Below are positions 45,738 through 55,323 of a stretch of 64,000 bases of DNA, in pieces. This DNA comes from Streptomyces sp. ICC1 (GTDB lineage Bacteria > Actinomycetota > Actinomycetes > Streptomycetales > Streptomycetaceae). The DNA lies in NCBI RefSeq assembly GCF_003287935.1, contig NZ_CP030287.1, positions 2,198,267 to 2,262,266 on the forward strand. The letters run 5' to 3'. Position numbers and translations under genes: made by a program. Each line of letters begins with the position of its first letter. Position 1 is the first letter of the stretch. Under the pieces are notes generated by a model. The model was not told the DNA's origin. It was given only the letters and a program-made list of their open reading frames with translations, and did not search any database.

Positions 45738-46247
45738 ATGAAACTCCGCTCCGTCCTCACCGCCCTCGCCGTCGTCCTCGGCGCGCTCTTCGCCCCCGGA
45801 GTCGGCGTCCTGGGCGGCGCCACCGAAGCCAGTGCGGCCACCAAGGTCAGCCACGCCACCGCGACCTCCATGTTCCGCAACTCCGGTATCACCTGGTCCT
45901 CGTCCGGCGGCTGCTCGAACCGCAACAACCCGAGCTGCACGTCCTTCGAGCAGCTCAACCTCGCGACCGCGCAGGGCGCACAGACTCTCAAGGGCGCCAG
46001 CGGCTGCGGCCTGAACGTCACCGGTGGCACCGAGGTCGGGCACGCGGGCGGCACCTACTCGCACTGGAACGGCTACAAGCTGGACTTCGGCAAGACCTCC
46101 TGCCTGGGCAACTACGTCAAGAACACCTTCACCTACATCGGCGTGCGCGGCGATGGCGCCCCGCAGTGGAAGTCAGGGGCCGGCAACGTCTACGCGGACG
46201 AGGGCAACCACTGGGACGTGACCTTCTACAACTGCGGCGGCTGCTGA
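45738..46247 (+). CDS. Secreted M15-like (D-Ala-D-Ala carboxypeptidase-fold) protein
   Basis: 169 residues. Signal peptide about 1-34 (VLTALAVVLGALFAPGVGVL, cut after TEASA). The mature domain has a metal-site pattern of the M15/hedgehog type: YSHWNGYKLDF (H-x6-D) and EGNHWDVTFYN (HxD). Cys residues pair across the domain (SGGCSNRNNPSCTSF, SGCGLNV, TSCLGN, YNCGGC). It may cleave peptidoglycan cross-links; close relatives in Streptomyces are uncharacterised. AGGAGG upstream of the ATG. Its 3' end overlaps the convergent gene. Confidence 0.72.
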   Translation: MKLRSVLTALAVVLGALFAPGVGVLGGATEASAATKVSHATATSMFRNSGITWSSSGGCSNRNNPSCTSFEQLNLATAQGAQTLKGASGCGLNVTGGTEVGHAGGTYSHWNGYKLDFGKTSCLGNYVKNTFTYIGVRGDGAPQWKSGAGNVYADEGNHWDVTFYNCGGC

Positions 46248-46727
46248 AGCCGCCGCCGCGACGCCGACTGGCGCGAGGCGTGCCCTAGCTAGGCTCGGCG
46301 GTGACAGTGCGCCGAACCACACGTGGGTGACGGCGCTGACGTAGCGCGCCCCGCACCGGTCCGAGGGCACCACCAGCTGCGCGCCCGCCTCGTCGAGGTT
46401 CTCCCCGTCGAGACGGGTGGCCAGCAGGACCGGGGCGCCGCCGAAGTCGGCGTCCAGTTCGGCCCAGGACAGGACGGTGTGGTGTCCGTCCCCGCCGCTG
46501 ATCGCGAGCAGGAAGCGGCTTCGGTCCTTTCTCCGCCGGGCGTCGAACGCCGGTCCCGCGTCCGTGACCACGTCGCGCAGCAAGGGGCCCTCGAACACGT
46601 GGTGTTGGGGGCCGTTCGTCGCGCAGTCGAAGGTGACCTCGGCCCGGTGCTGTGTCCAGTCCCGCAGGTCCGCGACGCTCAGGGTCGCCGGGTGGTCCAG
46701 GTCTCCGTGCAGCATGAGTTTGGTCAT
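46173..46727 (-). CDS. Molybdopterin-dependent oxidoreductase (sulfite-oxidase-fold) single-domain protein
   Basis: 184 residues as read. The conserved part is about residues 1-140: LHGDLDHPATLSVADL, VTFDCATNGPQHHVFEGPLL, GGDGHHTVLSWAELDADFGG, LVVPSDRCGARYVSAVTHVW. This is the sulfite-oxidase Mo-binding fold with a short product; substrate unknown. The last 35 or so residues (after FGALSPPS) are low-complexity and come from reading antisense through the end of the M15-like gene, so the natural stop was probably lost. It lies 84 bp downstream of the xanthine dehydrogenase stop on the same strand. Confidence 0.75.
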   Translation of the reverse strand: MTKLMLHGDLDHPATLSVADLRDWTQHRAEVTFDCATNGPQHHVFEGPLLRDVVTDAGPAFDARRRKDRSRFLLAISGGDGHHTVLSWAELDADFGGAPVLLATRLDGENLDEAGAQLVVPSDRCGARYVSAVTHVWFGALSPPSLARARLAPVGVAAAASAAAAVVEGHVPVVALVRVDVAGP

Positions 46728-46810
46728 GCGTAGGTCATGCCCGGGGTCGTTCGTTCCGGAACCTCATCTGCAAGTTTGAGTGCTTGATGCAACCTGCAGG
46801 TGTGGCATAT

Positions 46811-49594
46811 TTATTCGTTCCTACCTTGCATCTTCTGGTGAATCTTCTGCCAGACGATGTCGCGTGTCACCGGCAACTCGGTGAAGCGGATCCCGGTCGC
46901 GTCGCGCAGGGCGTTGGCGAAGGCGGGGGCCACCGGGTTGAAGGGGCTCTCGGACATGGACTTGGCGCCGAGCGGGCCGATGGCGTCGGAGGTCTCCATG
47001 AAGTGGACCTCGGTGCGCGGGACGTCCGCGTACTGCGGGAGCCGGTAGCGGCGGAACGCGGCCGTGGTGACCTCCCCGCGCCCGTCCACCCGTACGGTCT
47101 CGAAGAGGGTGGCGCCCAGGGCCTGGGCGACCCCGCCCTCCACCTGCCCGCGGCACTGCATCGGGTTCATGACCTTGCCCGCGTCGGCCGCGTGGACGGA
47201 GCGGAGGATCTTCATCTCGCCGGTGTCCGGGTCGACGGCGATCCGGAACCACTGGGCGTTGAAGGCCACCGAGCGCGGGGAGCCGCCCCAGTGGCCGTCG
47301 GCGGCGATCTCCTCCAGCTTGCCCGTGTCGTACGCGGCCTCGTACAGCTCCTTGAGGGTGAGGACCCGGCCGGCGCAGTCGAAGGCCTCGGCCTGAAGCG
47401 TGCACAGGTGCCGGGCGATGCCCGTGTGGCGGGCCGCGAAGGTCTGGAGCCGCTCCGCGAGGGATCCCGCCGCCAGCATCACGGCCTTGCCCGCCACCAC
47501 CGTGCCGGCCGAGCCGAAGGCGCCGGTGTCGTGGCGCACGACGTCGGTGTCGGACTGGCGGACGGCGATGCGGTCGACGGTGGTGTTCAGGGCTCCGGCG
47601 GTGATCTGCTTGTGGACGGTGGTGGTGCCGTTGCCGAACTCGGCCGTGCCGACCGCGATGTCGTACGTCCCGTCGCGCAGCAGGCTGACCCGGGCGTCGG
47701 CGTAGTGGCCGCCGGGAGGTCCGGTCGCGATCATGGCGACCGCCGTGCCCGTACCGGTGAGCCAGCCCTCGGGAACGTCCTGGTGGCTGCGGTCCTCGGC
47801 GATGGCCTTGCGGACGACGTCCATGCACTGCTTCATGCCGTACGAGGCGATGAAGAGGTCCTCCTCGTGGCCGATCGGGGTCACCATCGGGTCTCCGGGG
47901 CCGATGACGTTCTTCTCGCGCAGGGCGAGCGGGTCCATGCCGAGCCGGACGGCCAGCTCGTCCATCACCGATTCGAGGGCGAAGAGGACCTGGCCCAGGC
48001 CGTAGCCGCGGAAGGCTCCCGCCGGTACGCCGTTGGTGTAGACGGAGTACGCCTCCACCTGCTTGTTCGGCGCCTTGTAGACGGCGAAGGACTCGCCGAC
48101 GCTGTGGAACATCACGGCCGGGCCGTGGTTTCCGTAGGCGCCGGTGTTGGAGACCACGCGGATGCGCAGCGCGGTGAGGGTGCCGTCGGCCTTGGCGCCG
48201 ATCTTGATGGTGATCTTGAAGGGGTGGCGGGTGGTGGCCCCGTAGAACTGCTCGGCCCGGGTGAATTCGAGTTTCACCGGGCGCCGCAGCTTCAGGGCGG
48301 CGAGGACCACGATGTCCTCGGTGAGCATCTCCTGCTTGCCGCCGAACCCGCCGCCCACGCGGCCCGCGACGACGCGGACCTCGTCCTCGTTCAGGTCGTA
48401 GAGGGCGCACAGCGCACGCCGGGTCAGGAACGGCGCCTGGGTGGAGGAGCGGACGGTGATGCGCTCGCCCGGGGAGCCGTCCTCCTTTGGCTCGAAGTAC
48501 GCGACGCTGCCGTGGGTCTCCAGGCTGGCGTGCTGCACGCGCTGGGTCTGGAAGGTCTCCTCGTAGACCACGTCCGCCTGCGCGTAGCCCTCCTCCATGT
48601 TCCCGAGGGTGTTGTGGATCTCGCCGCACACGTTGTTCTCGGCGCGGAAGATGCCCGACTCGGGTCCCTTGGGGTGGATGACGGGGGCGCCCGGCAGCAT
48701 GGCCTCCTCCGGGTCGATCACGTACGGGAGTTCCTCGTACGTGACGACCACGCGGCGGCAGCCCTCCTCAGCCGCCTGTTCGCTGTCGGCGACCACGGCC
48801 GCCACGCGCTGGCCGACGAAGCGGACCACGTCGTCCAGGACGCGGGTGTCCATCGGGTCTTCGGTGGGGTGCTCGTGACGGGCGCTCGAATACAGCCGGT
48901 CGGGGGCGTCGTGGTGGGTGAACACGGCGTGCACGCCGGGGACCTGGAGGGCGTCGGTGGTGTCGATGGAGACGATGCGGGCGTGCGGGTGCGGGGAGCG
49001 CAGCAGCTTCATGTGGAGCAGGCCGGGGACTTCGACGTCGAAGGTGTAGCGGGCGGTTCCGGTGACGACCTGCGGGCCGGCGGGGGCGCCCAGGGACTTG
49101 CCGACGGCCTGGCCCGCTTCGGGGGTTTCGGTGTGCTTCACGCCGCGTACGGCGTCCTCGATGGCGCGGTATCCCGTGCAGCGGCAGATGTTGCCCTTGA
49201 AGGCGCGGGGGAGGTCGTCCAGCTTGCCGTCGTCGTGGGCGGTGCCCTGCTCGGCCTGGAGCGCGGCCGTGGTCATCAGGAAGCCAGCGGTGCAGAAGCC
49301 GCACTGGAAGCCCTGGGCGTCGAGGAACTTCTGCTGGACGGGGTGCAGCTCGCCGCCGGGAGAGCACAGGCCCTCGACGGTGGTGACGGCGCGGCCCTCG
49401 GCCCGGACCGCAGGGTAGAGGCAGCTGTGGACCGGCTGCCCGTCCACGTGGACCGTGCAGGCGCCGCAGTCCCCCTGGTCGCAGCCCTTCTTCACGCCGA
49501 ACCAGCCGTGCTCGCGCAGGTAAGTGCGCAGGCACTGGCCGGAGCGGGGCTCGTCCTCGAAGCGCTGCTTGTTGATCTCGATCTCGTAGCTCAT
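46811..49594 (-). CDS. Xanthine dehydrogenase, fused [2Fe-2S] and molybdopterin subunits
   Basis: 927 residues. N-terminal plant-type [2Fe-2S] domain (Cys38, 43, 46, 58 in [13 protein letters not shown] and SCLYP), alpha-helical second cluster (Cys98, 101, 137, 139 in QCGFCTAG and NICRCTGY), then the Mo-binding domains from about 160. Moco contacts include [11 protein letters not shown] and [10 protein letters not shown]; Glu in [12 protein letters not shown] occupies the catalytic position. It oxidises hypoxanthine/xanthine to urate. The start overlaps the FAD-subunit stop (ATGA) with GAGGAGG upstream. The fusion of the small and large subunits in one chain is less common than separate genes. 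Confidence 0.93.
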   Translation of the reverse strand: MSYEIEINKQRFEDEPRSGQCLRTYLREHGWFGVKKGCDQGDCGACTVHVDGQPVHSCLYPAVRAEGRAVTTVEGLCSPGGELHPVQQKFLDAQGFQCGFCTAGFLMTTAALQAEQGTAHDDGKLDDLPRAFKGNICRCTGYRAIEDAVRGVKHTETPEAGQAVGKSLGAPAGPQVVTGTARYTFDVEVPGLLHMKLLRSPHPHARIVSIDTTDALQVPGVHAVFTHHDAPDRLYSSARHEHPTEDPMDTRVLDDVVRFVGQRVAAVVADSEQAAEEGCRRVVVTYEELPYVIDPEEAMLPGAPVIHPKGPESGIFRAENNVCGEIHNTLGNMEEGYAQADVVYEETFQTQRVQHASLETHGSVAYFEPKEDGSPGERITVRSSTQAPFLTRRALCALYDLNEDEVRVVAGRVGGGFGGKQEMLTEDIVVLAALKLRRPVKLEFTRAEQFYGATTRHPFKITIKIGAKADGTLTALRIRVVSNTGAYGNHGPAVMFHSVGESFAVYKAPNKQVEAYSVYTNGVPAGAFRGYGLGQVLFALESVMDELAVRLGMDPLALREKNVIGPGDPMVTPIGHEEDLFIASYGMKQCMDVVRKAIAEDRSHQDVPEGWLTGTGTAVAMIATGPPGGHYADARVSLLRDGTYDIAVGTAEFGNGTTTVHKQITAGALNTTVDRIAVRQSDTDVVRHDTGAFGSAGTVVAGKAVMLAAGSLAERLQTFAARHTGIARHLCTLQAEAFDCAGRVLTLKELYEAAYDTGKLEEIAADGHWGGSPRSVAFNAQWFRIAVDPDTGEMKILRSVHAADAGKVMNPMQCRGQVEGGVAQALGATLFETVRVDGRGEVTTAAFRRYRLPQYADVPRTEVHFMETSDAIGPLGAKSMSESPFNPVAPAFANALRDATGIRFTELPVTRDIVWQKIHQKMQGRNE

Positions 49595-50418
49595 CGGGAG
49601 ACCTCCTCGGCCGTGAGTTCGCGGCGGATCTCCTCCGCCAGGCGCAGCGCCATGTGCCGTCGCCAGGCGGGCAGTCCGTGGATGTCGTCGTACCACTCGT
49701 CGGGCCGGACGGTGTCGTCGATCGCCCGGCGCAGCTCGGCCGCCGTGGGCGGCAGCGCGAACCAGAAGCGGAAGGGGCGGGTGGTGGCGGCCGAGACCGT
49801 GACGGCGAGGGAGCCGTCCTGGGGGTCGTGGGCGCCGATGACGAGGGCGCCGGAGCGGCCGAGACCGTAGAGGGAGGCCTGCCGGAAGGCCGTACGGGAG
49901 TCCAGTGCGCGGGCGGGCAGCCGCACCGAGCGCAGCAGCTCGCCGTCGCGCAGGTCCTTGACGCCGGCTCCGCGGATGAAGTCGGTGACGGGCAGGCGGC
50001 GGGTGGCGCCGTCCTGGCCCTGGAGGAGGACGGTGCCGTCGAGGGCGGCGGTGAGGGAGATCACCGGGCCGGCAGGGAGGCCGTTGCAGAGATTGCCGCC
50101 GACGGTCGCCATGTTCCAGATCTTGAAGCTGGCGAGAAAGGCCCGGCAGCACTGTTCGAAGAGCGGCGCGGCCGTGGCGGGCAGGGTCCGGCCGAAGCGG
50201 GACAGCTCGGTGATCGTGCAGGTGGCGGCGATGTCCACGGAGCCGTCGGGCTGCCACGACAGGGGCGGCCAGCCCATCCGGGAGAGGTCGACGAGACGGC
50301 GGATGTGCGGCTGCGGCTCGGAGAAGAGGTACGTGCCGCCGCCGAGCCAGGCGTCACCCGGACGCCAGGGCTCCCGGCGGCGCGCGTCACGCACGTCGAG
50401 CACCGTGTTGAGATCCAA
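49591..50418 (-). CDS. Xanthine dehydrogenase FAD-binding subunit
   Basis: About 275 residues from a TTG at 50418. The alternative is a further-upstream start without good composition. FAD-binding signatures [15 protein letters not shown] and [16 protein letters not shown] (FAD PCMH type), then the CO-dehydrogenase flavoprotein C-terminal domain (about 165-275). Passes electrons from the Fe-S clusters of the downstream gene product to NAD. First gene of a two-gene purine-catabolism operon, divergent from a PucR regulator. Confidence 0.9.
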   Translation of the reverse strand: MDLNTVLDVRDARRREPWRPGDAWLGGGTYLFSEPQPHIRRLVDLSRMGWPPLSWQPDGSVDIAATCTITELSRFGRTLPATAAPLFEQCCRAFLASFKIWNMATVGGNLCNGLPAGPVISLTAALDGTVLLQGQDGATRRLPVTDFIRGAGVKDLRDGELLRSVRLPARALDSRTAFRQASLYGLGRSGALVIGAHDPQDGSLAVTVSAATTRPFRFWFALPPTAAELRRAIDDTVRPDEWYDDIHGLPAWRRHMALRLAEEIRRELTAEEVSR

Positions 50419-50580
50419 TTCCAGCCACCAGCCTTTCTCGTCCGACGGCGAAGAACCGCGGCTACCCGCCAGTGAAGCAACGCGACGCGGTCGAAACGAC
50501 TGGTCCCCGCCACGGAATCGCACAGCGTCGCGGCCCACGGTTCTGGACGATCAACCAAGAGGCTAACTGGCCGCTTGCGC

Positions 50581-50610
50581 TTGCATTTACGATGGCCATC
50601 CTCGTATTCA
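50581..50610 (+). promoter_or_regulatory. Candidate pucR promoter
   Basis: TTGCAT (50581-50586), 18-bp spacer, TATTCA (50605-50610), 44 bp before the PucR start in the divergent intergenic region 50419-50653. The xanthine dehydrogenase promoter should lie to the left of it. Confidence 0.45.
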
Positions 50611-50653
50611 CCTAGCGAATGTGGGGCACCGCCCACCGCAAGGAGTCCCTGCC

Positions 50654-52129
50654 ATGCACGTCCTCGACCTGCTCCAGTCCGAGAATCTCGGCCTCACCCT
50701 GCTCTGGGGAGAGGAACCACTTCTCGGCCAGGACATCAGCGGGGTCACCGCCACTGACCTGGAGGACCCGGGGCGCTTCCTGGGGCCCGGGGAACTCGTC
50801 CTCAGTGGACTGGTGTGGTGGTCGCAGGGCGATCCGGCGAAGGCGGACCGCTTCGTGGCCGCCCTCGCGGAAGCCGGGGCCACCGCCCTGCTGGCCGGCG
50901 AGGAGACCCACGGCCGGGTCCCCGACGAGCTCGTCGCCGCCTGCCGCGCCCACCGGGTGCCCATCGCGGCCGTGCCCGCGACCACCAGCTTCCGGGCCGT
51001 GACCGAGGCCGTGTACCTGCGCCAGTGGGGCGACCTCAGCCGCCGCCCCACCCGGACCTTCGCACTCCCCGAGAACGTGCGCGCCGAACTGAGCCGGCTC
51101 CTGGAGAGCGGGGCCGGCCCCGCCGAACTGCTCGACCGGGCCTGCGCCCACCTGGGCCGGGTGAGCGGCTACCTGCTCACCGCCAGCGGCCGCACGGTCG
51201 CCCGCACCCCGTCCGCCCCCGAGCTGCCCGCCGGGCGGGCGGTGTCCGCCCCCGCGCGGGGCGGGGTCTGGCTGCGGATCGAGGCCGAGAGCACTCCGTA
51301 CGATGCCTGGCACCTGCACCTCCCCGACCCGGACGCGGCCCCTCCGCGCGTGCTCCACGAGATCGCCGAGATCCTCGCCCAGTACCGCGACGGGCAGACC
51401 CGCCGAGCCGCCGCCGTCCGGGTCGCGAGCGAGGAGCTGTTCGCACTGCTGGAGGGGGAGGGCTCAATCGACCTCGGGGCGCTGGAGGAGGCCCTCGTCG
51501 CTGCCGGACTGCCGCCGGGTGGCCCGTACCGCGTCGTCGCGTCCACCTCCGGCGACGCCCTGGCCGAGGCGCTGGCGCACCTCGAAGGGATCCCGCACGC
51601 AGTGGGCGGGACGGCTGCCGTGCTGTCCGAGGCCCCGAGCGCGGAGGCGGACCCGACGGCTCAGCTCCGCTCGGTGTGGCCGCTGCTCCTAGCGTGCGGG
51701 GCCTCGGAGGCGGACCTGCGCCTGGGCGTCGGCGCGCAGGCCGCCGGAGCCGAGGAGCTGCGCGTGTCACTGAGCCAGGCCCGGTACGCGCTGAGGGCGG
51801 CGGATATGTCGGTTCCGGTGCGCGGGGTCGAGCAGCTGGACACCCTCTCGGAACTGCTGGCAGGGGTTCCGCCCGAGGTGCGAAGGGTGTTCGCGGCCCG
51901 GATCCTGGGGGCCTTGGGGGACGGGATGCTGCGCGAGACCCTGGAGGTCTTCCTGGCCAACAACTGCTCGTGGACGCGCACGGCGGAAGCCCTGCACCTG
52001 CACGTGAACACCGTCCACTACCGGATCGACAGGGTCGAGGTGCTCACGGGCCGGGACCTCACCCGCCTCGACCACAAGGTCGACCTGTACGCGGCGCTGC
52101 GCTGCGGTTACCCGTGCCGGGAACGATGA
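50654..52129 (+). CDS. PucR-family transcriptional regulator
   Basis: 491 residues from an ATG with AAGGAG upstream. PucR N-terminal sensor domain (about 1-130, MHVLDLLQSENLGLTLLWGE), a GGDEF-like central domain (about 290-400) and a C-terminal PucR-type HTH (about 430-491: TLEVFLANNCSWTRTAEALH, HVNTVHYRIDRVEVLTGRDL). It probably controls the divergent xanthine dehydrogenase operon in response to purine or nitrogen status. Its 3' end touches the truncated IS110, whose reading frame runs into it on the other strand. Confidence 0.93.
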   Translation: MHVLDLLQSENLGLTLLWGEEPLLGQDISGVTATDLEDPGRFLGPGELVLSGLVWWSQGDPAKADRFVAALAEAGATALLAGEETHGRVPDELVAACRAHRVPIAAVPATTSFRAVTEAVYLRQWGDLSRRPTRTFALPENVRAELSRLLESGAGPAELLDRACAHLGRVSGYLLTASGRTVARTPSAPELPAGRAVSAPARGGVWLRIEAESTPYDAWHLHLPDPDAAPPRVLHEIAEILAQYRDGQTRRAAAVRVASEELFALLEGEGSIDLGALEEALVAAGLPPGGPYRVVASTSGDALAEALAHLEGIPHAVGGTAAVLSEAPSAEADPTAQLRSVWPLLLACGASEADLRLGVGAQAAGAEELRVSLSQARYALRAADMSVPVRGVEQLDTLSELLAGVPPEVRRVFAARILGALGDGMLRETLEVFLANNCSWTRTAEALHLHVNTVHYRIDRVEVLTGRDLTRLDHKVDLYAALRCGYPCRER

Positions 52130-52817
52130 CGGTCTGCTCGTCGAGAGCGTCGAAGACCTCATCGATCAGCCGGACGGCCATCCGCGGCGCCTTCGGTCGG
52201 ATGAGTTCGACGAGTCTGCGGCGGCCGGCTTTCCGCAAAGCGGCCGGGGATCCGTGGCGTTCGAGGAGCCAGGTGACTGCGGGGTGGTCCAGCCGGGGCC
52301 CGAGCACGCGCTCCAGCGACGGGTGGAACTGGGTCAGCAGGCCGCGTATCCGGTTGCTGGTGCGGGTGGCCTCGGCGGCGAGGTCCAGGTCGAAACCGGT
52401 CAGCACCGTGAGCTCGGCGGTGATCTCGTCGGTCAGCTCCAGCGACCGCAGGATATGCGGCATGGTCCGGGCCGCGTCCGCGATCACCGCCGCGTCCTTC
52501 GCGTCGGTCTTCGCCTCTCCCGGGTAGAGGTCGGCGATCCGTCGCATCGCGAGTCCGGGCAGGTAGGCGACCTCGCAGCCCGCGTCGCGGGCGATGGCCA
52601 GCGGCAGAGCCCCGATCGAGGCTGGCTGGTCCACGATCACCAGCACGGTGCCGAACTTGGCCTTGAGCTTGTCGAAGACGGCCCGCAGTTTCGGTTCGCT
52701 GTTGGGCATCGGCTTGTCGAAGACCTTCTTGCCCGCCGGGGTCAGCCCATGGCCGTGGTGAGCTGTCTTGCCGACGTCCATGCCCAGGAAGACGCCCACA
52801 TTGCGGGTGTCTAACAT
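52059..52817 (-). pseudogene. IS110-family transposase, 3'-truncated
   Basis: ATG at 52817 with GAGAGG upstream. The N-terminal RuvC-like DEDD domain is intact (VFLGMDVGKTAHHGHG, VLVIVDQPASIGALPLAIAR, AKTDAKDAAVIADAAR) and the helical linker continues to FDALDEQTVIVPGT (about 52117). There the IS ends and the frame runs 19 codons antisense into pucR. The C-terminal serine-containing Transposase_20 domain, normally about 150 residues, is absent, so the recombinase is inactive. Confidence 0.9.
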
Positions 52818-53085
52818 CGCACCTCTCCAGGGTGGTTGACCGTGCCGGCCTCGGCGGTGGCACCGTGCTCGCGCATCCACGTTATGCAGACCTGCCGCCC
52901 GCGTACTGCCCGGCATTGCGCCGGACCGGACGGTGGCCGGGTCTCTCATCAGCGTCTCCGACGGCACCCCACAGGCCCGGCGACGCCACCCCCAGGTCAT
53001 CCGTGCGACAGAGGGGACACAGTCATACCGGGCCCGGAGGCCAGCGGCCCCATTGCAGGACCGCGAAAAACATAACGGGGGGGCG
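52818..53085 (-). mobile_element. IS110 left end, candidate bridge-RNA region
   Basis: About 265 bp of non-coding sequence upstream of the transposase start, up to where a host ORF is interrupted near 53085. In IS110-family elements this end encodes the bridge RNA that guides target choice. The right end is lost, so only half the element remains. The left boundary is estimated from loss of host coding and is not exact. Confidence 0.55.
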
Positions 53086-53348
53086 GTCTTCAGGGACGTG
53101 CTCAAGGTTTCATGGGTGTCGAAGACGGTGTAACCGTCGGGCAGCTCCTGGCCGCCCGAGTCCCTGGTGACCGACCATTCCGAGTCGCCGCGGTGGAAGT
53201 TGTACACCTCATCGGCGTCAAGGATGGTGACGTCGCAGCCGCATCCGAACCCGCCGTCGGTCGCCGGGTCGTAGTCGCCTTCCTCATGGTGGGTGTTCAG
53301 CGTCACCTCCCCCTCGTGCTGCTCCGCGAGCAGGGCCGCCACGGCCAC
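53086..53348 (-). pseudogene. Unidentified gene interrupted by IS110
   Basis: A GTG at 53348 overlaps the stop of the preceding gene (TAGTG). About 85 native codons follow (AALLAEQHEGEVTLNTHHEE, FGCGCDVTILDADEVYNFHR, SEWSVTRDSGGQELPDGYTV). The frame then passes into the IS and, by chance, fuses in frame with the transposase. The acidic product has an FGCGCDV motif; family unknown. Confidence 0.6.
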
Positions 53349-53866
53349 TACGGTCTGGTGGGCATCGGTCGGAACCGAGGCCGAACTCGGGACGCTTCAA
53401 GGGCGCGCACCGTGGTGGAGGCATGCCGGGCGACCGGGCCGCGGATCGTGTCGGACAGCGACTGCAGCGTCTCCAAGGCATCGCCCAGGTTCGCCGGCTG
53501 CCCGGCGCCGGCCGGGGCGACCAGGTCGGCCTCGCCGCGCTCCACGATCCGTCCGACCGACCGCCGCAGCTCCAGAAGCGCGTCGGCGCTGTGCTGGAGC
53601 TGGACGAAGAGCGCCGAGGCGACCGTCGCTGCGTCCTGCGGGGTATAGAGGGCCCACGGGCTCTCCAGGGCCTGAACCACGGCCCCAGCGGTCTCGGCCG
53701 CAGCGCAGGCCATCTCCACCGAATCCTCGGGGTCGTCCATGCCGTAGTCGACCGCGGTGCGCACCTCCGAGACGAGGTCGTTCTGTTTCTCGGCGGCCTG
53801 CTCGTACAGGCCGTTCCACGGAGTTGCGTCATCGAGGCGGGCCGCCGAGCCCTGGTTGATCAGCAT
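53348..53866 (-). CDS. Unknown helical protein
   Basis: 172 residues from an ATG with AAAGGA upstream. Almost all helical (NGLYEQAAEKQNDLVSEVRT, TVASALFVQLQHSADALLEL, LGDALETLQSLSDTIRGPVA). No membrane segment. It is translationally coupled to the IS-interrupted gene downstream. I do not recognise the family; it could be a chaperone-like or conjugation-associated accessory protein, without evidence for either. Confidence 0.7.
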   Translation of the reverse strand: MLINQGSAARLDDATPWNGLYEQAAEKQNDLVSEVRTAVDYGMDDPEDSVEMACAAAETAGAVVQALESPWALYTPQDAATVASALFVQLQHSADALLELRRSVGRIVERGEADLVAPAGAGQPANLGDALETLQSLSDTIRGPVARHASTTVRALEASRVRPRFRPMPTRP

Positions 53867-53937
53867 GCCGAGGATCCTTTCAGACCTGCCGGACCCGCGA
53901 GGGCGTCCTTCGCGGTGAGACCGACACGGCGTCCTTG

Positions 53938-54080
53938 GAACCTTCTCCTGCAGGCCCGCGCCCTGGCCGAGCTCCGTATTGCGGCACCCCCGAACCAGCT
54001 CCAACGGCTCCTGGAGATGACCGGCGCCGACACCGTCCTCCACCTCCACCTCCACCCCACCGTGCAGGCCGCGACCAGCG
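53938..54080 (+). pseudogene. STAS anti-sigma antagonist, C-terminal fragment
   Basis: About 46 codons read LLQARALAELRIAAPPNQLQ and RLLEMTGADTVLHLHLHPT, the last helix-strand of a SpoIIAA-like STAS domain. The phosphorylatable serine half is missing and no start codon is near. It is a leftover beside an intact STAS gene on the other strand 600 bp away. Confidence 0.65.
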
Positions 54081-54218
54081 CCGCGCACCCCGCCGGACCG
54101 CGAGGTCGGCTGACGGGCGAGGACTCCACCCCACGCGCCGGCCGCCGAAGGCCGAGGGACGTCACCCGTTCGGGCGCCGACGGGTGCCGCGTGCGTGGGC
54201 GGGATGGAGGCTGGGCGC

Positions 54219-54434
54219 ATGGCCGCCAAGCTGATCGTCTACCCGCCGGACGCACAGGGGTGGCGCCGGGTCCGCTACGACGGCACCGCCATCGGGGTCG
54301 CCCACCGCCCGGCCGACATCTGCGTCTTCCTCGCCGAGGCCGGCCTCGAGAACGCCGAGGACGTGGACCTCACCGACCCCGACTTCGTGGAGTGGCGGGG
54401 CGCCGGCCCCGAGGAGTGGGAACCGTCCGTGTGA
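54219..54434 (+). CDS. Small acidic protein, unknown
   Basis: 71 residues from an ATG with GGAGG upstream. Compact alpha/beta look (AAKLIVYPPDAQGWRRVRYD, VFLAEAGLENAEDVDLTDPD) and an acidic Trp-rich C-terminus (EWRGAGPEEWEPSV). Common as a short stand-alone Streptomyces ORF; no function known to me. A MITE begins 20 bp after its stop. Confidence 0.72.
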   Translation: MAAKLIVYPPDAQGWRRVRYDGTAIGVAHRPADICVFLAEAGLENAEDVDLTDPDFVEWRGAGPEEWEPSV

Positions 54435-54453
54435 GGAACAGAATCGGGCCTCG

Positions 54454-54618
54454 CTAGTGCTGTGACCGGAAAGGTCCACCGGGTCGCGGCGCCCGGCACG
54501 GCACCTCGCCGCGTTGTCGGACCACACCGGTACGGCCAGTACGAGGCGTGGTCCTCCGCCTTGCGATGCACCGCACCGGACACCGCGACCCGGCAAACCT
54601 TCCCGGCCACAGCACTAG
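54454..54618. mobile_element. 165-bp MITE with CTAG target duplication
   Basis: Both ends carry CTAG followed by near-identical inverted sequence (left AGTGCTGTGACCGGAAAGGT, right complement AGTGCTGTGGCCGGGAAGGT). The two halves remain complementary almost to the centre, so the whole element is an imperfect palindrome. CTAG fits the YTAR target of IS5-group elements. No coding capacity. Confidence 0.85.
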
Positions 54619-55019
54619 ACGCCGGACAGCCAGCCTGCACCGAAATCCGAGAGGTCGCGTGCGCGCTGCGCCCGCTCCTCGATCAGCCGGCGAAAGCCCG
54701 CCACGGCGTACCGCTCGCCGGTGGCCGAGCCGCGACCGCGAATGCCGGCGACATCGGCCATGAACTGCTGGGGCGGGGGCTGCCAGCCGACGACCAGGAC
54801 GCGCAAGCCCAGGCTCTCGGCCCGCCGATGCAGGGCCAGGAGGTGGAGCAGGCCGTCAGCGTCCATGGACATCGCGCCGTGCAGGTCGACCATGAGGTCC
54901 CGCTCGCCGGCGGTGACGTCGTCCAGCGCCCGCTGGAGCGCCGCGCCCGCGTCCTCATCCAGTGCCCCGGTGACGCTGACCAGGACCGTGCCGTAACGCT
55001 GGACGTTCGTGGTGATCAA
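54615..55019 (-). CDS. STAS-domain anti-sigma factor antagonist
   Basis: 134 residues from a TTG with AAGGAG six bases upstream. STAS fold: RYGTVLVSVTGALDEDAG, MVDLHGAMSMDADGLLHLLA (the Ser in AMSMD is the expected phosphorylation site), LGLRVLVVGWQPPPQQF. Acts in partner-switching control of a sigma factor; no kinase or sigma gene is adjacent. Its TAG stop lies in the CTAG at the edge of the MITE, so insertion probably changed the natural C-terminus. Confidence 0.85.
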   Translation of the reverse strand: MITTNVQRYGTVLVSVTGALDEDAGAALQRALDDVTAGERDLMVDLHGAMSMDADGLLHLLALHRRAESLGLRVLVVGWQPPPQQFMADVAGIRGRGSATGERYAVAGFRRLIEERAQRARDLSDFGAGWLSGV

Positions 55020-55323
55020 TGCGCTCTCCTTCCGCCCGGGACGCCGGGCCCTCGGGGCTCCTCATCCTGGCGCGGCGGTCCCCTGGACCGGTACGCGGCT
55101 CGCTGGCGCTCCCACACCGGCCTGGACAGCAGCGGCTGTGCCCTCGATCGCACCAAAGGGGCCGAATAGGAGCCAAAGTCACAAAAATGAGACGTTGATC
55201 GACGCTTGGCCAGCGAGCCCGGGAAGTTCGCAGGTGGGCGAGGTGTGTGGATTCCTAGATGGCCATGCTTTTGACTCCGGGTTGGCCAGCGGGGGTCAAG
55301 CACGCTCGGGAGGTGTGCGCCCG
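55020..55323. other. Intergenic stretch, regulatory only
   Basis: 304 bp between the STAS start and the XRE stop. It has an A/T-richer patch (near 55165-55195) that may be the STAS promoter; no gene seen. Confidence 0.45.

Noticed and set aside
46784..49870. 1028-codon plus-strand frame opposite xanthine dehydrogenase
   Set aside because: The minus strand has all eight Fe-S cysteines and the Mo-binding motifs. The plus frame has no ribosome site and shadow composition.
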